The translations under genes and the position numbers were made by a program. Of a stretch of DNA of 64,000 bases, positions 62,953 to 64,000 are shown piece by piece. Every line of letters begins with the position of its first letter. Position 1 is the stretch's first letter. Under the pieces are notes generated by a model. That model ran no database searches and was not told the origin of the DNA. It saw only the letters and a list, made by a program, of their open reading frames with translations. Source of the stretch: CALFVT01 sp964513675 (GTDB taxonomy: Bacteria > Pseudomonadota > Alphaproteobacteria > Caulobacterales > Maricaulaceae); assembly GCA_964513675.1 (NCBI GenBank), contig CAZEOD010000007.1:12153-76152 (forward strand), written 5' to 3'.

Positions 62953-63101
62953 GTGATCGCTCCGCTGCGCGACACCATAATCAAAAAGACAAGCAGCATG
63001 AAACTCGCAAGCGCCACAGCAATCGCAATATTGCGGCGGTTGCGCGCCTTAAGCTCTGCGCCTGTTGGCTGATAGGTTTCAGGATGTTGTTCTTGGCTCA
63101 T
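62949..63101 (-). CDS. Small membrane protein, CoxF-like
   Basis: A 50-residue protein: a hydrophilic start (MSQEQHPETYQPTGAELKAR) and one membrane helix (about 25-46, AIAVALASFMLLVFLIMV). Position between ctaB and ctaG fits the tiny CoxF proteins of alphaproteobacterial oxidase operons, whose role is unknown. The open frame begins 12 codons earlier inside ctaB; the ATG at 63101 is preferred as it follows the ctaB stop. Its end overlaps ctaG (ATGA). Confidence 0.75.
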   Translation of the reverse strand: MSQEQHPETYQPTGAELKARNRRNIAIAVALASFMLLVFLIMVSRSGAIT

Positions 63102-63105
63102 AATA

Positions 63106-64000
63106 TTATCCAATCCAGCCGCGTATAAGCGTTTCAAATGCTAGAACAGCAAATACAGCAAAAAGATAGAAAATAGAATAGGCAAAGAGGTCGCGGGCAA
63201 CCTTATTGCCTTGCCGCACATCATAGAGGGATTCGGGGTTATCTTTGGCCGGCTCATCACCCGCTTGCGAGCGCCAAACCCGAACGGCGAGATAAAGAAA
63301 AATAGCATTTAAGACCACAGCCGCAAGGCCGTAAACCATACCGCCTAGCCCTGTAAAAACAGGCGCAATCGTAACGCCCGCCAAGACAAGGCTATAGACT
63401 AAAATTTGATTACGCGTCGATGGCGCGCCTTTCACATTTGGCATCATCGGAATCCCGACTTTTTCATAATCACCGCGCTTATAAAGCGCTAGCGCCCAGA
63501 AATGCGGCGGCGTCCAAATAAAGATAATCGCGAAAAGCAAAACTGCATTTAGCGGCACATCACCTGTAACGGCTATCCAGCCGATCATCGGCGGAAAAGC
63601 TCCCGCTGCGCCGCCAATAACAATATTTTGCGGCGTCCGGCGCTTTAGCCACATGGAATAAATCACAAGGTAGAAAAAGATTGTAAAGGCCAGCCACATC
63701 GCCGCTGCGGCATTAGCGACCCAATAAAGCCCCCACACCGAAAAGGCGCTGATGAAGATACCAAAGGTTAGAGCCGCTTCGGGCGACATCTTGCCTTGGG
63801 GTAAAGGGCGGCCGCGTGTGCGGGTCATATGCGCGTCAATATCGGCATCATACCACATGTTAAGCGCGCCCGCTGCACCGGCACCTGCCGCAATACAAAG
63901 AATAATCACAGCGCCAGAGAACCATGACACCGCCCCCGGCGCGCAAATAAGTCCGACCCATGCCGTAAAGACAACAAGGCTCATGACGCGCGGTTTCATC
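63106..64000 (-). CDS. ctaB: Protoheme IX farnesyltransferase, N-terminus off the window
   Basis: The reading enters from the right edge at KPRVMSLVVFTAWVG, where the family normally has 10-25 more residues, so the gene is partial. The polyprenyltransferase acidic motif NMWYDADIDAHMTRTRGRPLPQG and the second region FWALALYKRGDYEKVGIPMMPNVKG are present, with about nine membrane helices. It makes heme o from heme b for the oxidase. It heads the visible ctaB-coxF-ctaG-ctaE-DUF983-surf1 series. Confidence 0.95.
   Translation of the reverse strand, partial: MKPRVMSLVVFTAWVGLICAPGAVSWFSGAVIILCIAAGAGAAGALNMWYDADIDAHMTRTRGRPLPQGKMSPEAALTFGIFISAFSVWGLYWVANAAAAMWLAFTIFFYLVIYSMWLKRRTPQNIVIGGAAGAFPPMIGWIAVTGDVPLNAVLLFAIIFIWTPPHFWALALYKRGDYEKVGIPMMPNVKGAPSTRNQILVYSLVLAGVTIAPVFTGLGGMVYGLAAVVLNAIFLYLAVRVWRSQAGDEPAKDNPESLYDVRQGNKVARDLFAYSIFYLFAVFAVLAFETLIRGWIG

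Overview
The window is chromosomal DNA of an alphaproteobacterium, probably a marine member of the Hyphomonadaceae/Maricaulales type, though I cannot fix the genus. The signs are the ChvG/ChvI two-component pair, a nitrogen-PTS enzyme I (PtsP), a split ATP synthase with an atpI-B-E-F'-F operon apart from the F1 genes, a mutY-DUF721-DsbA-smc block, a ctaB-coxF-ctaG-ctaE-DUF983-surf1 cytochrome oxidase block, and an SDHAF4-like protein beside rsmB. It is a draft assembly with three runs of N (100, 100 and 10 bases). No transposase, integrase, phage gene, CRISPR array, rRNA or tRNA gene was seen.

Layout. 1-11.4 kb: chvG/chvI, yggT, a cobalamin riboswitch ahead of a BtuB-like receptor, polA, a TonB-like protein, a zinc-finger protein, an orphan ABC ATPase and ptsP. 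11.4-16.5 kb: three secreted or lipid-anchored low-complexity proteins that share short modules (CPAG..DG.C, SRYG, VVRPVI), with the SDHAF4-like gene and rsmB among them; both 100-base gaps fall here, in coding repeats. 16.5-30.6 kb: a DUF302 lipoprotein, a TerB-like protein, a uridine kinase/nucleoside transporter pair, a Na+/H+ antiporter, pyruvate kinase, an AraC regulator, a LysM lipoprotein, hydrolases, a TadG-like protein, an FMN glutamate-synthase-like protein and an SRPBCC protein. 30.6-43.6 kb: typA, mutY, DUF721, two DsbA-like proteins, smc, the F0 operon and an acyltransferase. 43.6-49.3 kb: a glycine-cleavage operon (gcvT-H-x-y-PA-PB) behind a tandem glycine riboswitch, containing two small membrane-protein genes, one only 59 codons long. 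49.3-58.3 kb: argS, ispH-rnhA, two glycosyltransferases, a DUF547 protein and an NfeD/SPFH pair. 58.3-64 kb: a peroxiredoxin, YqgE, a RimJ-type acetyltransferase broken by one amber codon, and the cytochrome oxidase assembly genes, running off the end in ctaB.

Most genes are housekeeping. Envelope maintenance (ChvGI, DsbA pair, LysM and other lipoproteins, SPFH/NfeD, glycosyltransferases), respiration (cta genes, F0, SDHAF4) and one-carbon/glycine metabolism are the main themes. Two metabolite-sensing RNAs are clear. Two further non-coding RNAs are proposed from folding logic alone. One (23.73-23.91 kb, + strand) is a long nested hairpin followed by a 12-bp terminator that serves no gene on its strand. 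The other (56.56-56.69 kb, - strand) has three stem-loops, shows an exact anti-Shine-Dalgarno sequence in a loop and ends in a terminator. These RNAs, the shared-module secreted proteins and the small genes inside the gcv operon are the parts most likely to be undescribed.
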